Shown piece by piece: positions 17,090-25,317 of a DNA stretch of 64,000 nt. Below the pieces are notes generated by a model. It was not told the DNA's origin. It searched no databases and saw only the letters and a list, made by a program, of their open reading frames with translations. A program made the position numbers and the translations under genes. Within the stretch, counting starts at the first letter, position 1. Each line of letters begins with the position of its first letter. Source of the stretch: Streptomyces coelicoflavus (lineage in GTDB: Bacteria; Actinomycetota; Actinomycetes; Streptomycetales; Streptomycetaceae); NCBI RefSeq assembly GCF_003112555.1, contig NZ_BEWB01000002.1:372001-436000 (forward strand), in the 5' to 3' direction.

Positions 17090-18613
17090 GTGAGCGACAA
17101 CCCCGGCCAGAACGACCAGCCCGACCCCTCCGACCCCCTCGACTCCTTCGACGAGATCATCGACGCGGAGACCACCCGCGACCCCGACCTCGCCGTCATC
17201 GAGGCCGGCAGCCGCACCCTCCGCACCCAGGGCGGGCCCCCGGAGGCCGACGTCCCCGGGCGCCCCGAGGACCCCGAGGTGGACGCGGCCCTGCGCGCCG
17301 TCGAGACGGAGCTGGCGACCCGCTGGGGCGAGACCAAGCTGGAGCCGTCCGTCACCCGGATCGCCGCGCTGATGGACGTACTGGGCGAGCCGCAGCGCTC
17401 GTACCCCTCCATCCACATCACCGGGACCAACGGCAAGACCTCCACCGCCCGCATGATCGAGGCCCTGCTCGGCGCCTTCGAGCTGCGCACCGGGCGGTAC
17501 ACCTCGCCGCACGTGCAGTCGATCACCGAGCGGATCAGCCTGGACGGGGCGCCGATCTCCGCCGAGCGGTTCGTCGAGACGTACGAGGACGTCAAGCCGT
17601 ACGTCGAGATGGTCGACGCGCAGCAGGAGTACCGGCTGTCGTTCTTCGAGGTGCTGACCGGCATGGCGTACGCGGCCTTCGCCGACGCGCCCGTGGACGT
17701 GGCCGTCGTCGAGGTCGGGATGGGCGGCTCCTGGGACGCCACCAACGTCATCGACGGGGACGTCGCCGTCGTCACCCCCATCGACCTGGACCACACCGAC
17801 CGGCTCGGCGGGACGCCCGGCGAGATCGCGGTCGAGAAGTCCGGCATCGTCAAGCAGGACGCCACCGTGATCCTGGCCCAGCAGCCGGTGGACGCGGCGC
17901 AGGTGATGCTGAAGAAGGCCGTGGACGTCAATGCCACCGTGGCCCGCGAGGGCCTGGAGTTCGGCGTCGTCGCCCGCGAGGTCGCCGTCGGCGGGCAGCT
18001 GGTGACGCTGCGCGGGCTCGGCGGCGAGTACACCGAGGTCTACCTGCCGCTGCACGGCGCCCACCAGGCGCACAACGCGGCCGTCGCGCTGGCCGCCGTC
18101 GAGGCGTTCTTCGGCGTCGGGGCGCAGCGTCCCGACCCGCTGGACGTCGACACCGTGCGCAAGGCCTTCGCCTCCGTCGCCTCCCCGGGGCGGATGGAGG
18201 TCGTGCGGCGTTCGCCGACCGTGGTGCTGGACGCCGCGCACAACCCGGCGGGGGCCCGGGTCACCGCCGAGGCGGTGGGGGAGGCCTTCCAGTTCAGCCG
18301 GCTCATCGGTGTGGTCGGCACCAGCGGCGACAAGAACGTGCGGGGGCTGCTCGAGGCATTCGAGCCGGTCTTCGCCGAGGTCGTCGTCACCCAGAACTCC
18401 AGCCACCGCGCGATGGACGCCGACGAGCTGGCCGCGGTCGCCGTCGAGGTCTTCGGCGAGGACCGCGTCCAGGTCGAGCCGCGGCTGCCGGACGCCCTGG
18501 AGGCCGCGATCACGCTGGCCGAGGAGGAGGGCGAGTTCGCGGGCGGCGGTGTGCTCGTCACCGGTTCCGTCATCACCGTCGGCGAGGCCCGACTGCTCCT
18601 GAGGAGGGGCTGA
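17090..18613 (+). CDS. folC: Folylpolyglutamate synthase / dihydrofolate synthase
   Basis: Mur-ligase-type ATP-dependent enzyme that adds glutamate to dihydropteroate and extends the polyglutamate tail of folates. The P-loop GTNGKTSTARMIEALL lies near residues 110-125, followed by the family signature YTSPHVQSITERI. EVGMGGSWDATN and HTDRLGGTPGEIAVEKSGI form the central ligase motifs, and DAAHNPAGA marks the C-terminal Rossmann domain. An acidic disordered N-terminal extension of about 60 residues (DQPDPSDPLDSFDEIIDAE) makes this 507-residue form longer than E. coli FolC. The GTG start has no Shine-Dalgarno but sits six bases after a TAGACT box. A DUF4233 gene follows six bases after the stop and is certainly in the same operon. 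Confidence 0.96.
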   Translation: MSDNPGQNDQPDPSDPLDSFDEIIDAETTRDPDLAVIEAGSRTLRTQGGPPEADVPGRPEDPEVDAALRAVETELATRWGETKLEPSVTRIAALMDVLGEPQRSYPSIHITGTNGKTSTARMIEALLGAFELRTGRYTSPHVQSITERISLDGAPISAERFVETYEDVKPYVEMVDAQQEYRLSFFEVLTGMAYAAFADAPVDVAVVEVGMGGSWDATNVIDGDVAVVTPIDLDHTDRLGGTPGEIAVEKSGIVKQDATVILAQQPVDAAQVMLKKAVDVNATVAREGLEFGVVAREVAVGGQLVTLRGLGGEYTEVYLPLHGAHQAHNAAVALAAVEAFFGVGAQRPDPLDVDTVRKAFASVASPGRMEVVRRSPTVVLDAAHNPAGARVTAEAVGEAFQFSRLIGVVGTSGDKNVRGLLEAFEPVFAEVVVTQNSSHRAMDADELAAVAVEVFGEDRVQVEPRLPDALEAAITLAEEEGEFAGGGVLVTGSVITVGEARLLLRRG

Positions 18614-18619
18614 GTAACC

Positions 18620-18976
18620 GTGCGTACGCTCTGTGCTTCGACGCTGATCGGCGAGTTCTTCGTGATCGGCTTCGCCGGACTGGTCGCCATGAAGGACCCG
18701 GACCTGTCCACGGCGACGGTGTGGACGGTCAGCGGCATCGCGATGCTCCTCAGCGTGCTGCTGTGCGGGGTCATCACCCGGCCCGGCGGCGTCGCCCTCG
18801 GCTGGGCGCTCCAGGTCGCCCTGATCGCCGCCGGTTTCGTCGTGCCGACCATGTTCTTCCTGGGCGCGATCTTCGCCGCCCTGTGGTGGGCGTCCGTGCA
18901 CTACGGGCGGAAGATCGACGAGGCGAAGGCGAGGTTCGCCGCCCAGGCCGAGGCCTCCGCGCCCGACCCCGCCTGA
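18620..18976 (+). CDS. DUF4233 small membrane protein
   Basis: A 118-residue four-helix membrane protein of the DUF4233 family, found immediately after folC in many actinobacteria. The helices are about residues 6-22, 35-52, 58-78 and 80-92 (GVALGWALQVALIAAGFVVP, TMFFLGAIFAALWWASVHYG), followed by a charged tail (RKIDEAKARFAAQAEAS). The GTG at 18620 has GAGGAGGGG ten bases upstream, inside the end of folC. No function is known; the fixed association with folC suggests a role linked to folate metabolism or its regulation, but nothing in the sequence shows it. Confidence 0.85.
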   Translation: MRTLCASTLIGEFFVIGFAGLVAMKDPDLSTATVWTVSGIAMLLSVLLCGVITRPGGVALGWALQVALIAAGFVVPTMFFLGAIFAALWWASVHYGRKIDEAKARFAAQAEASAPDPA

Positions 18977-18987
18977 AGGCGCCGGAC

Positions 18988-19023
18988 GGCGACCGCGGCG
19001 ACCGGGGCGACCGCGGCGACCGG
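18988..19023 (+). repeat. 9-bp tandem repeat (4 units)
   Basis: GGCGACCGC and GGCGACCGG alternate twice, an exact 18-base duplication, between the DUF4233 gene and ndk. Confidence 0.85.
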
Positions 19024-19133
19024 GGCCGGCCGGACGCGGTAGGCCTGACGCTGCGTGACCGGGGCCGCGACACGCCCGGTAACCTCAGTCATCACCCGCA
19101 CGACACATCTCGAACATCTCCAAGGGAGCCCTC

Positions 19134-19547
19134 GTGACCCAGCGCAGCCTCGTCCTCCTCAAGCCCGACGCCGTCCGTCGTGGCCTGACCGGCGAGATCA
19201 TCAGCCGTATCGAGCGCAAGGCCGGCTGGCAGATCACCGCGCTGGAACTGCGCACCCTGGACGCCGAGACGCTGGAGCAGCACTACGGCGAGCACAAGGG
19301 CAAGCCGTTCTACGAGCCGCTGGTCGAGTTCATGGCGTCCGGGCCGGTCGTGGCGATGGTCGTCGAGGGCGAGCGGGTCATCGAGGGCGTGCGCGCGCTG
19401 GCCGGCCCGACCGACCCGATCGCCGCGGCCCCCGGCTCCATCCGGGGCGACTTCGGTGTGATCGTCCGCGAGAACCTGATCCACGCCTCCGACTCCGAGG
19501 AGTCCGCCGAGCGCGAGCTGAAGATCTTCTTCCCGGGCCGGGTCTGA
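19134..19547 (+). CDS. ndk: Nucleoside diphosphate kinase
   Basis: Cytosolic kinase transferring the terminal phosphate of NTPs (usually ATP) to NDPs, through a phosphohistidine, to balance nucleotide pools. The 137-residue length and the sequence QRSLVLLKPDAVRRGLTGEI at the N-terminus are typical. The active-site motif is NLIHASDS with the catalytic His near residue 117. The GTG at 19134 has AAGGGAG six bases upstream. Its stop codon is also the beginning of a 14-base minisatellite, an unusual arrangement. Confidence 0.98.
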   Translation: MTQRSLVLLKPDAVRRGLTGEIISRIERKAGWQITALELRTLDAETLEQHYGEHKGKPFYEPLVEFMASGPVVAMVVEGERVIEGVRALAGPTDPIAAAPGSIRGDFGVIVRENLIHASDSEESAERELKIFFPGRV

Positions 19548-19624
19548 TCCGTCTGGTCCGATCCGTCTGGTCCGATCCATCTGGTCCGGTCCATCTGTTC
19601 CGATCCGTCTGTTCCGATCCGTCT
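19546..19624 (+). repeat. 14-bp minisatellite starting inside the ndk stop codon
   Basis: Five full units and one partial unit of GATCCGTCTGGTCC, with substitutions only at R (GRTCC), at the sixth base (G/A) and at a G/T. The first unit shares the GA of the TGA stop at 19545-19547. Confidence 0.9.
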
Positions 19625-19924
19625 TCGGGACACGCCGGAGAGGCTTTTTTTCTGACACCGCGTCAGTCGAATGGACCGGGCGGAGCCGGGGCGGTCGCGT
19701 AAAAGCGACCGCCCTGTGGCATATGCGCGCCTGTTCGGGGGAACGGATCCCACCGTTGGCCCGTCTCCACAAGCGAGGCGGTGCGCCATCTGCTGACAAT
19801 GGCGAAGACCCTCGCGCAGTGTTCGCGAAAGCGCGTCTACGATGGAAGCCTCCACGCGTCACTGCACCCACTTCGCCTACCTGAAAAGCCCTCAAAAGCT
19901 CCTGGGAAGGCCAGTCGAATCCTG
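19548..19924. other. ndk-mreB intergenic region
   Basis: About 380 bases holding the minisatellite, a seven-T run (19646-19652), a terminator-like hairpin (19689-19714) and presumably the mreB promoters, which I could not place. An upstream in-frame ATG (19787) would extend MreB by 46 residues but yields non-conserved sequence. Confidence 0.5.
19689..19714 (+). terminator. Hairpin between ndk and mreB
   Basis: GGGCGGTCGC pairs with GCGACCGCCC around GTAAAA. The stem is perfect, but no T-run follows on the plus strand. Confidence 0.6.
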
Positions 19925-20956
19925 ATGGGGAACTCAATGTCGTTCATCGGCCGTGACATGGCTGTCGACCTCGGGACCGCCAACACGCTGGTGTACGTCA
20001 GGGGTCGCGGGATCGTACTCAACGAGCCGTCCGTCGTCGCGATCAACACCAACACCGGTGGCATCCTCGCGGTCGGCGCCGAAGCGAAGAAGATGATCGG
20101 GCGCACGCCCGGCAACATCGTTGCCGTGCGCCCGCTGAAGGACGGCGTCATCGCCGACTTCGAGATCACCGAGCGGATGCTCCGCTACTTCATCCTGAAG
20201 ATCCACAAGCGGCGGTATCTGGCTCGGCCGCGGGTCGTCGTCTGTGTGCCCTCGGGCATCACCGGCGTCGAGCGCCGCGCCGTCATCGAGGCGTCGTCCC
20301 AGGCCGGCGCCCGACAGGTGCACATCATCGAGGAGCCCATGGCCGCGGCCATCGGCTCCGGCCTGCCGGTCCACGAGGCCACGGGCAACATGGTGGTGGA
20401 CATCGGCGGCGGCACCACGGAGGTCGCGGTCATCTCGCTCGGCGGCATCGTCACGGCCCAGTCCATCCGCGTCGCGGGTGACGAGCTGGACAACGCGATC
20501 ATCCAGCACGTGAAGAAGGAGTACAGCCTTCTGCTGGGCGAGCGCACGGCCGAACAGATCAAGATCACGATCGGTTCTGCGTACGACCTCGACTCCGACG
20601 AGCACACCGAAATCCGCGGCCGGGACCTCGTCTCCGGGCTGCCCAAGACCGTCGTCATCTCCGCCGCCGAAGTGCGCAAGGCGATCGAGGAGCCGGTCAA
20701 CGCCATCGTCGACGCCGTCAAGACCACCCTCGACAAGTGTCCGCCGGAGCTGTCCGGCGACATCATGGACCGGGGCATCGTCCTGACCGGCGGCGGGGCG
20801 CTGCTGCGCGGGCTCGACGAACGGCTGCGCCGGGAGACCGGAATGCCGATCCACATCGCCGAGGACCCGCTCGACAGCGTCGCGCTCGGCAGCGGCAAGT
20901 GCGTCGAGGAGTTCGAGGCACTCCAGCAGGTGCTGGACGCCTCGCCGCGCAGATGA
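19925..20956 (+). CDS. mreB: MreB actin-like cell-shape protein
   Basis: Bacterial actin that polymerises under the membrane and organises peptidoglycan synthesis; in Streptomyces it is needed mainly for spore wall assembly rather than hyphal growth. [17 protein letters not shown] (from residue 13) is the phosphate-1 motif, [18 protein letters not shown] phosphate-2, and [15 protein letters not shown] the adenosine loop. [10 protein letters not shown] carries the short amphipathic N-terminal patch that binds membrane. ATG at 19925 ([11 protein letters not shown]) gives 343 residues, the length I recall for S. coelicolor MreB; ATG at 19937 is the alternative. mreC, mreD, pbp2 and rodA follow on the same strand, separated from mreB by a hairpin. 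Confidence 0.97.
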   Translation: MGNSMSFIGRDMAVDLGTANTLVYVRGRGIVLNEPSVVAINTNTGGILAVGAEAKKMIGRTPGNIVAVRPLKDGVIADFEITERMLRYFILKIHKRRYLARPRVVVCVPSGITGVERRAVIEASSQAGARQVHIIEEPMAAAIGSGLPVHEATGNMVVDIGGGTTEVAVISLGGIVTAQSIRVAGDELDNAIIQHVKKEYSLLLGERTAEQIKITIGSAYDLDSDEHTEIRGRDLVSGLPKTVVISAAEVRKAIEEPVNAIVDAVKTTLDKCPPELSGDIMDRGIVLTGGGALLRGLDERLRRETGMPIHIAEDPLDSVALGSGKCVEEFEALQQVLDASPRR

Positions 20957-20970
20957 CGTAACACTTCGGT

Positions 20971-21006
20971 TCCGCCGTACGAGACGATCTCCTCTCGTGC
21001 GGCGGA
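20971..21006 (+). terminator. Hairpin between mreB and mreC
   Basis: TCCGCCGTACGAGA pairs with TCTCGTGCGGCGGA (one G-U) around an eight-base loop. It lacks a long T-run and may attenuate read-through from mreB into mreCD. Confidence 0.6.
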
Positions 21007-21154
21007 TCGTTGATATAGAGGGTTGCGGTAGCGGATGCGGTGAAGTGCCCGATGCGCCGCACACGCCCGAAGCACCGCATCCCCGAATTCCTGAACATCG
21101 CCACGTACATTCCGAGATTCCCGAATTTCGACGAGGAAGGCACGGCCGCCGCAC

Positions 21155-22213
21155 GTGAGGGACACGAAAGAGAGCCGGCTGCTCCTGGTGCTGCTGATCG
21201 CCATCGCGTTCGCACTGATCACGGTGGACATCCGCGGCGGGGAGGACTCACCGGTCGACGGTGCCCGGCAGGCCGCGGCCACCGTCTTCGGCCCGATCGA
21301 GAACGGGGTGTCGTCCGCGGTCGATCCGGTCGGCAACGCCGTCTCCGCGATCCGCGACTCCGGCGACCGGCACGACCGGCTGGCGCAGCTGGCGACGGAG
21401 AACGCGGCGCTGAAGGCGAAGCTCGGCAGCGACGAGCGCGGCCGCAGCCGGCTCAAGCAGTTCGACAAGATGCTCGGACTCGCCGGAGCCGGCCAGTACG
21501 GCATCAAGGGCGCCCAGGTGATCGCCATAGGAGCGGCCCAGGGCTTCTCCTGGACCGTCACCATCGACGTCGGCGCGAACGACGGCATCGAGCGCGACAT
21601 GACCGTCCTCAACGGCGACGGCCTCGTCGGCCGCGTCACCACCGTCGGCCCGAACACCGCCACCGTGCTGCTCGCCAACGATCCCGACTTCACCGTCGGC
21701 ACCCGGATGGAGTCCGGCGACGAACTCGGCTTCGCCTCCGGCCAGGGCAGCCGCCCGCTGCGCGTCGAACTCCTCAACGGCAAGGCCGACGTCAAGAAGG
21801 GCGACCGCCTCGTCACCTTCGGCTCGCAGGCCGACAAGCCCTTCGTGCCGGGCGTGCCCGTCGGCACCATCACCCGCGTCGACCCCAACGGCGGCGACCT
21901 GACCCGCATCCTCGACGTCACGCCGTTCGTCAGCTTCACCAAGCTCGACATCGTCGGCGTCGTCGTCCAGGCCCCGGCGAAGGACCCGCGCGACACGGTG
22001 CTCCCGGAGAAGAAGCAGCCCGAGCCCACGCCGACCGTGACGGTGACCGTGACCCCCGGGGCCGACCCCGAGGGCCAGGCCCAGGACGGCGGCACCGGTC
22101 AGAACGACACCGGCCAGAGCGACACCGGCGGTCAGAACGACGCCACCGGTCAGAGCGACACCGGCGGTCAGAACGACCAGACCGACCAGCAGAACGAGCA
22201 GACCGAGCCGTAG
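21155..22213 (+). CDS. mreC: MreC cell-shape protein with Gly/Gln/Asn/Asp-rich tail
   Basis: Bitopic membrane protein with a large periplasm-side domain that binds penicillin-binding proteins and RodA within the elongation complex. A single N-terminal span (LLLVLLIAIAFALITVDI) follows a short KESR stretch, then a coiled-coil (about residues 65-100) and the double beta-barrel MreC domain (RVTTVGPNTATVLLANDPDF, KGDRLVTFGSQADKPFVPGVP). The 352-residue protein ends in a disordered tail of about 45 residues with repeated TGGQND/TGQSD units not found in E. coli MreC. The GTG at 21155 fits the family start; GGAAGG lies 14 bases upstream, a weak site. mreD follows with its ribosome site overlapping the mreC stop. 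Confidence 0.96.
   Translation: MRDTKESRLLLVLLIAIAFALITVDIRGGEDSPVDGARQAAATVFGPIENGVSSAVDPVGNAVSAIRDSGDRHDRLAQLATENAALKAKLGSDERGRSRLKQFDKMLGLAGAGQYGIKGAQVIAIGAAQGFSWTVTIDVGANDGIERDMTVLNGDGLVGRVTTVGPNTATVLLANDPDFTVGTRMESGDELGFASGQGSRPLRVELLNGKADVKKGDRLVTFGSQADKPFVPGVPVGTITRVDPNGGDLTRILDVTPFVSFTKLDIVGVVVQAPAKDPRDTVLPEKKQPEPTPTVTVTVTPGADPEGQAQDGGTGQNDTGQSDTGGQNDATGQSDTGGQNDQTDQQNEQTEP
22088..22212 (+). repeat. Coding repeats in the mreC tail
   Basis: Imperfect units of CACCGGYCAGARCGACACCGG encode alternating TGQSD and TGGQND peptides over the last 40 codons. Confidence 0.75.
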
Positions 22214-22226
22214 GAGCCTTCACCCC

Positions 22227-22898
22227 ATGCGCGTCAACCGGATCCTGCTGTCCGTCGCCCTGGTCGTCGTCGCCCTGGTGATCCAGGTGAGCGTCCTCGC
22301 CCGCCTCCACCTGCCCGGCGCCGTCCCCGACCTGCTGCTGCTCACCGTCCTCGGCCTCGCCCTGGTCTACGGCCACGTCGGCGGCGCCCTCGTCGGCTTC
22401 GGCGCCGGACTCCTCGCCGACCTCGCCCCGCCCGCCGACCACGCCGCCGGCCGCTACGCCCTCGTGCTCTGCGTCATCGGCTACCTCGCCGGCCTCGCCA
22501 AACCGGACAACGGACGGCTCCGCTCGGCCACCGGCCCCATGGTCGTCGTGGTCGCCGCCGCCGTCGGCACCACCCTGCTCTACGCCGGCGTCGGCGCCCT
22601 CGTCGGCGACACCGCCGCCCGCCATGTCGGCCTGCCCAGCCTGCTGTTCACGGCCGCCCTCTACGACCTGCTGCTCGCGCCCTTCGTCGTCCCCGGCATC
22701 ATGGCGCTCGCCCGCCGCGCCGACAACGACCCGCTGGCCGACACCAACTCCGCCGCCCAGAGCCCCGACATCTCCTCCGGCTGGCTCTCCGGCGGCACCG
22801 GCCTGCGCATCGGCAGACAGCGCAACGCCCTGCGGGTGAAGACGGCCCGCGCCCGCGTGGCCCGCGCCGGACGCATCAAGGGGGTCAAGCGCCTGTGA
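22227..22898 (+). CDS. mreD: MreD cell-shape membrane protein
   Basis: Polytopic membrane partner of MreC in the elongation complex. The 223-residue protein has five or six spans: ILLSVALVVVALVIQVSVLA at the N-terminus, LLLLTVLGLALVYGHVGGAL, then spans around residues 80-95, 105-125 and 135-155, ending with a Pro-containing helix (LLAPFVVPGIMALARR). A basic C-terminal tail of about 60 residues (GLRIGRQRNALRVKTARARV) extends into the cytoplasm, longer than in E. coli MreD. AGGAG overlaps the mreC stop, ten bases before the ATG, indicating tight translational linkage. Confidence 0.93.
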   Translation: MRVNRILLSVALVVVALVIQVSVLARLHLPGAVPDLLLLTVLGLALVYGHVGGALVGFGAGLLADLAPPADHAAGRYALVLCVIGYLAGLAKPDNGRLRSATGPMVVVVAAAVGTTLLYAGVGALVGDTAARHVGLPSLLFTAALYDLLLAPFVVPGIMALARRADNDPLADTNSAAQSPDISSGWLSGGTGLRIGRQRNALRVKTARARVARAGRIKGVKRL

Positions 22899-22952
22899 GG
22901 ACGCGGCAGCACACCAGGAGCACACACCTCACGAGGGGGAGGCAGTAGAGCA

Positions 22953-23015
22953 GTGACCCACTCCCACCCGTCGCCCACCACCACCCTCAAGCGGACGGGC
23001 CGCGCCCATGACTAA
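22953..23015 (+). CDS. Possible 20-codon leader ORF overlapping the pbp2 start
   Basis: A GTG at 22953 preceded by GAGGGGGAGG (22933-22942) opens a frame of 20 codons rich in His, Ser, Pro and Thr, whose TAA stop (23013-23015) lies just inside pbp2, overlapping its first codons. pbp2 itself has no clear ribosome site, so ribosomes ending here could re-initiate. This is inferred from layout only; the peptide has no recognisable similarity. Confidence 0.35.
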   Translation: MTHSHPSPTTTLKRTGRAHD

Positions 23016-25317
23016 CATTCCGGAGACCGGCCGCAGCACCCGCGTCCAGACCCGGCTCGTCGTCATCCAGGTCCTCGTCCTCTCCCTCCTCGCCACCCTC
23101 GGCGGCCGGCTCTGGTACCTCCAGATCCGCCAGGGCGACGAGTACGCCGCGGAGGCCTCCGGAAACCACGTCCAGCAGGTCGTCCAGCCCGCCACCCGCG
23201 GCTCGATCCTGGACGCCCGCGGCGTCGCCCTCGCCGACAACGAGACCCGGCTGGTCGTCTCCGCCTCCCGCACCGACCTGCTGAAGATGAAGGACGACGG
23301 CAAGGCCGTCCTCACCAAGCTCGCCGGCGTCCTCGGCATGAAGCCCCAGGACGTCATCGACAAGGTCCGCCTCTGCGACGCCGAGACCCCCCAGCCCTGC
23401 TGGAACGGCTCGCCCTACCAGCCGATCCCCGTCACCGACGAGGCCACCGTCAAGCAGGCCCTGCAGATCCGCGAGCGCGCCGAGGACTTCCCCGGCATCA
23501 CCGCCGAACCCATGGCCGTACGCCGCTACGCCGCCCCCGGCAAGTCCAACACCGCCCAGGTCCTCGGCTACCTCTCACCGGTCACCGACGAGGAGCTGAA
23601 GAAGGCCGAGGACACCGACTCGCCCTACCTGCGCTCCGACCAGGTCGGCCGCTCCGGCCTGGAGCGCCAGTACGACAGGGCACTGCGCGGCAAGGCCGGC
23701 GTCACCCGCTACGAGGTCGACAACCTCGGCCGCGTCATCGGCGAGGCCGAGTCCGACCCCGGCACCCCCGGCGCCAACCTCGTCACCAGCATCGACGCCC
23801 GCGTCCAGCGCGTCGCCGAGTACGAGCTGAACGAGGCGATGAAGGCCGCCCGCAAGGAGATGGACCGCAACACCAACCGGCTCTACGAGGCCGACGCCGG
23901 CGCGGTCGTGGTGATGGAGGCCAAGACCGGCCGCGTCGTCGCCATGGCCTCCAACCCCGACTACGACCCCAACGCCTGGGTGGGCGGCATCTCCGCCAAG
24001 GACTACAAGGCGCTCACCGGCAAGGAGTCCAACTACCCGCTGCTCAACCGCGCCACCCAGGGCCAGGCGGCCCCCGGCTCCATCTTCAAGGTGGTCTCCT
24101 CGGCCGCCGCGGTCGAGGCCGGTTACGAGTTCGACGGCAGGTACGACTGCTCCAGCGCCTACAACGTCGGCGGCCAGGTCTTCAAGAACTTCGAGTCGGC
24201 CAGCTACGGCCCGATCAGCCTCGGCCGCGCCCTGGAACTCTCCTGCGACACCGTCTTCTACCGCCTGGCCCACCAGGAGTGGAAGAAGGACGGCGGGATG
24301 CACCCCAAGGACCCCAACGACTACTTCTACAAGGCCGCCCACCAGTTCGGCCTCGGCGCCAAGACCGGCATCGACCTCCCCAACGAGGTCTCCGGCCGCG
24401 TCCCCGACCGCCAGTGGAAGCAGGACTACTGGGAGGCCAACAAGGACGCCTGGTGCAAGTCCGGCAAGAAGGACGGCTCCTACGTAGAGAAGATCGCGTA
24501 CGAGAACTGCCACAGCGGCAACAAGATGCGCGCCGGTGACTCCATCAACTACTCCATCGGCCAGGGCGACACCCTCGTCACCCCCATCCAGATGGCCACC
24601 ATCTACGCGGCCATCTCCAACGGCGGCACCATGTACGACCCGAGCATCGGCAAGGCGATCGTCAGCCCCGACGGCAAGACCGTCCGCGAGATCGAACCCA
24701 CCGCGCACGGCAAGCTGCCCATAAGCAAGACCACGCTGGCCAAGATGGACGAGGCCCTCGCCGGCGTCGCCAGCCGGGGCACCGCGGCCTGGCGGTTCGC
24801 CCAGGTCGGCTGGCCGCAGGACAAGATCCCGATGCACGCCAAGACCGGTACCGCCGAGGTCTACGGCAAGCAGACCACGTCCTGGTTCGCGACGTACACC
24901 AAGGACTACTCGATCGTCATGACGATCTCCCAGGGCGGCACCGGCTCCGGCGCCTCCGGCCCGGCCGTCCGCAACATCTACGACGCCCTGTACGGCGTCT
25001 CCGACGACGGCGACATCGACCCGAAGAAGGCGCTGCTGCCCAAGCCGCAGGCGAGCCTCCCGAAGATCAAGACGGACGGGACCATCCTCTCGCCGAAGAT
25101 GCCCAAGGACGTCGTCAAGGAGCTCCAGCCCGACGAGAAGGCCTCCCCGGACGAGGAGTACGCCCCCGTCGAGGAGGGCGACCAGCCGGCGGCCACCCCC
25201 AACCAGAACGGGGAGAACCGCGACACCCGCCGCCACCGACGGCGAGGCGGCGCACGCGGCACCGGGCGCGGCACCCGGCCGGGCGCCGGGGGCAGAAGCC
25301 GGAGGGCACGCGCATGA
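23008..25317 (+). CDS. mrdA: Penicillin-binding protein 2 (class B transpeptidase)
   Basis: Peptidoglycan transpeptidase working with RodA in the MreB-directed machinery; part of the Streptomyces spore-wall complex. The 769-residue protein has a short cytoplasmic start, one span (LVVIQVLVLSLLATLGGRLW), a dimerisation domain (TRGSILDARGVALADNETRLV), and the transpeptidase domain with active-site SxxK in APGSIFKVVSS (Ser near residue 358), the second motif region NYSIGQGDTLVTPIQMA, and KTGT near residue 612. The last 35 residues are a strongly basic disordered tail (RRHRRRGGARGTGRGTRPG). The ATG at 23008 is the only start giving a normal membrane anchor, although its ribosome site is poor. The stop overlaps the rodA ATG by four bases. 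Confidence 0.96.
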   Translation: MTNIPETGRSTRVQTRLVVIQVLVLSLLATLGGRLWYLQIRQGDEYAAEASGNHVQQVVQPATRGSILDARGVALADNETRLVVSASRTDLLKMKDDGKAVLTKLAGVLGMKPQDVIDKVRLCDAETPQPCWNGSPYQPIPVTDEATVKQALQIRERAEDFPGITAEPMAVRRYAAPGKSNTAQVLGYLSPVTDEELKKAEDTDSPYLRSDQVGRSGLERQYDRALRGKAGVTRYEVDNLGRVIGEAESDPGTPGANLVTSIDARVQRVAEYELNEAMKAARKEMDRNTNRLYEADAGAVVVMEAKTGRVVAMASNPDYDPNAWVGGISAKDYKALTGKESNYPLLNRATQGQAAPGSIFKVVSSAAAVEAGYEFDGRYDCSSAYNVGGQVFKNFESASYGPISLGRALELSCDTVFYRLAHQEWKKDGGMHPKDPNDYFYKAAHQFGLGAKTGIDLPNEVSGRVPDRQWKQDYWEANKDAWCKSGKKDGSYVEKIAYENCHSGNKMRAGDSINYSIGQGDTLVTPIQMATIYAAISNGGTMYDPSIGKAIVSPDGKTVREIEPTAHGKLPISKTTLAKMDEALAGVASRGTAAWRFAQVGWPQDKIPMHAKTGTAEVYGKQTTSWFATYTKDYSIVMTISQGGTGSGASGPAVRNIYDALYGVSDDGDIDPKKALLPKPQASLPKIKTDGTILSPKMPKDVVKELQPDEKASPDEEYAPVEEGDQPAATPNQNGENRDTRRHRRRGGARGTGRGTRPGAGGRSRRARA

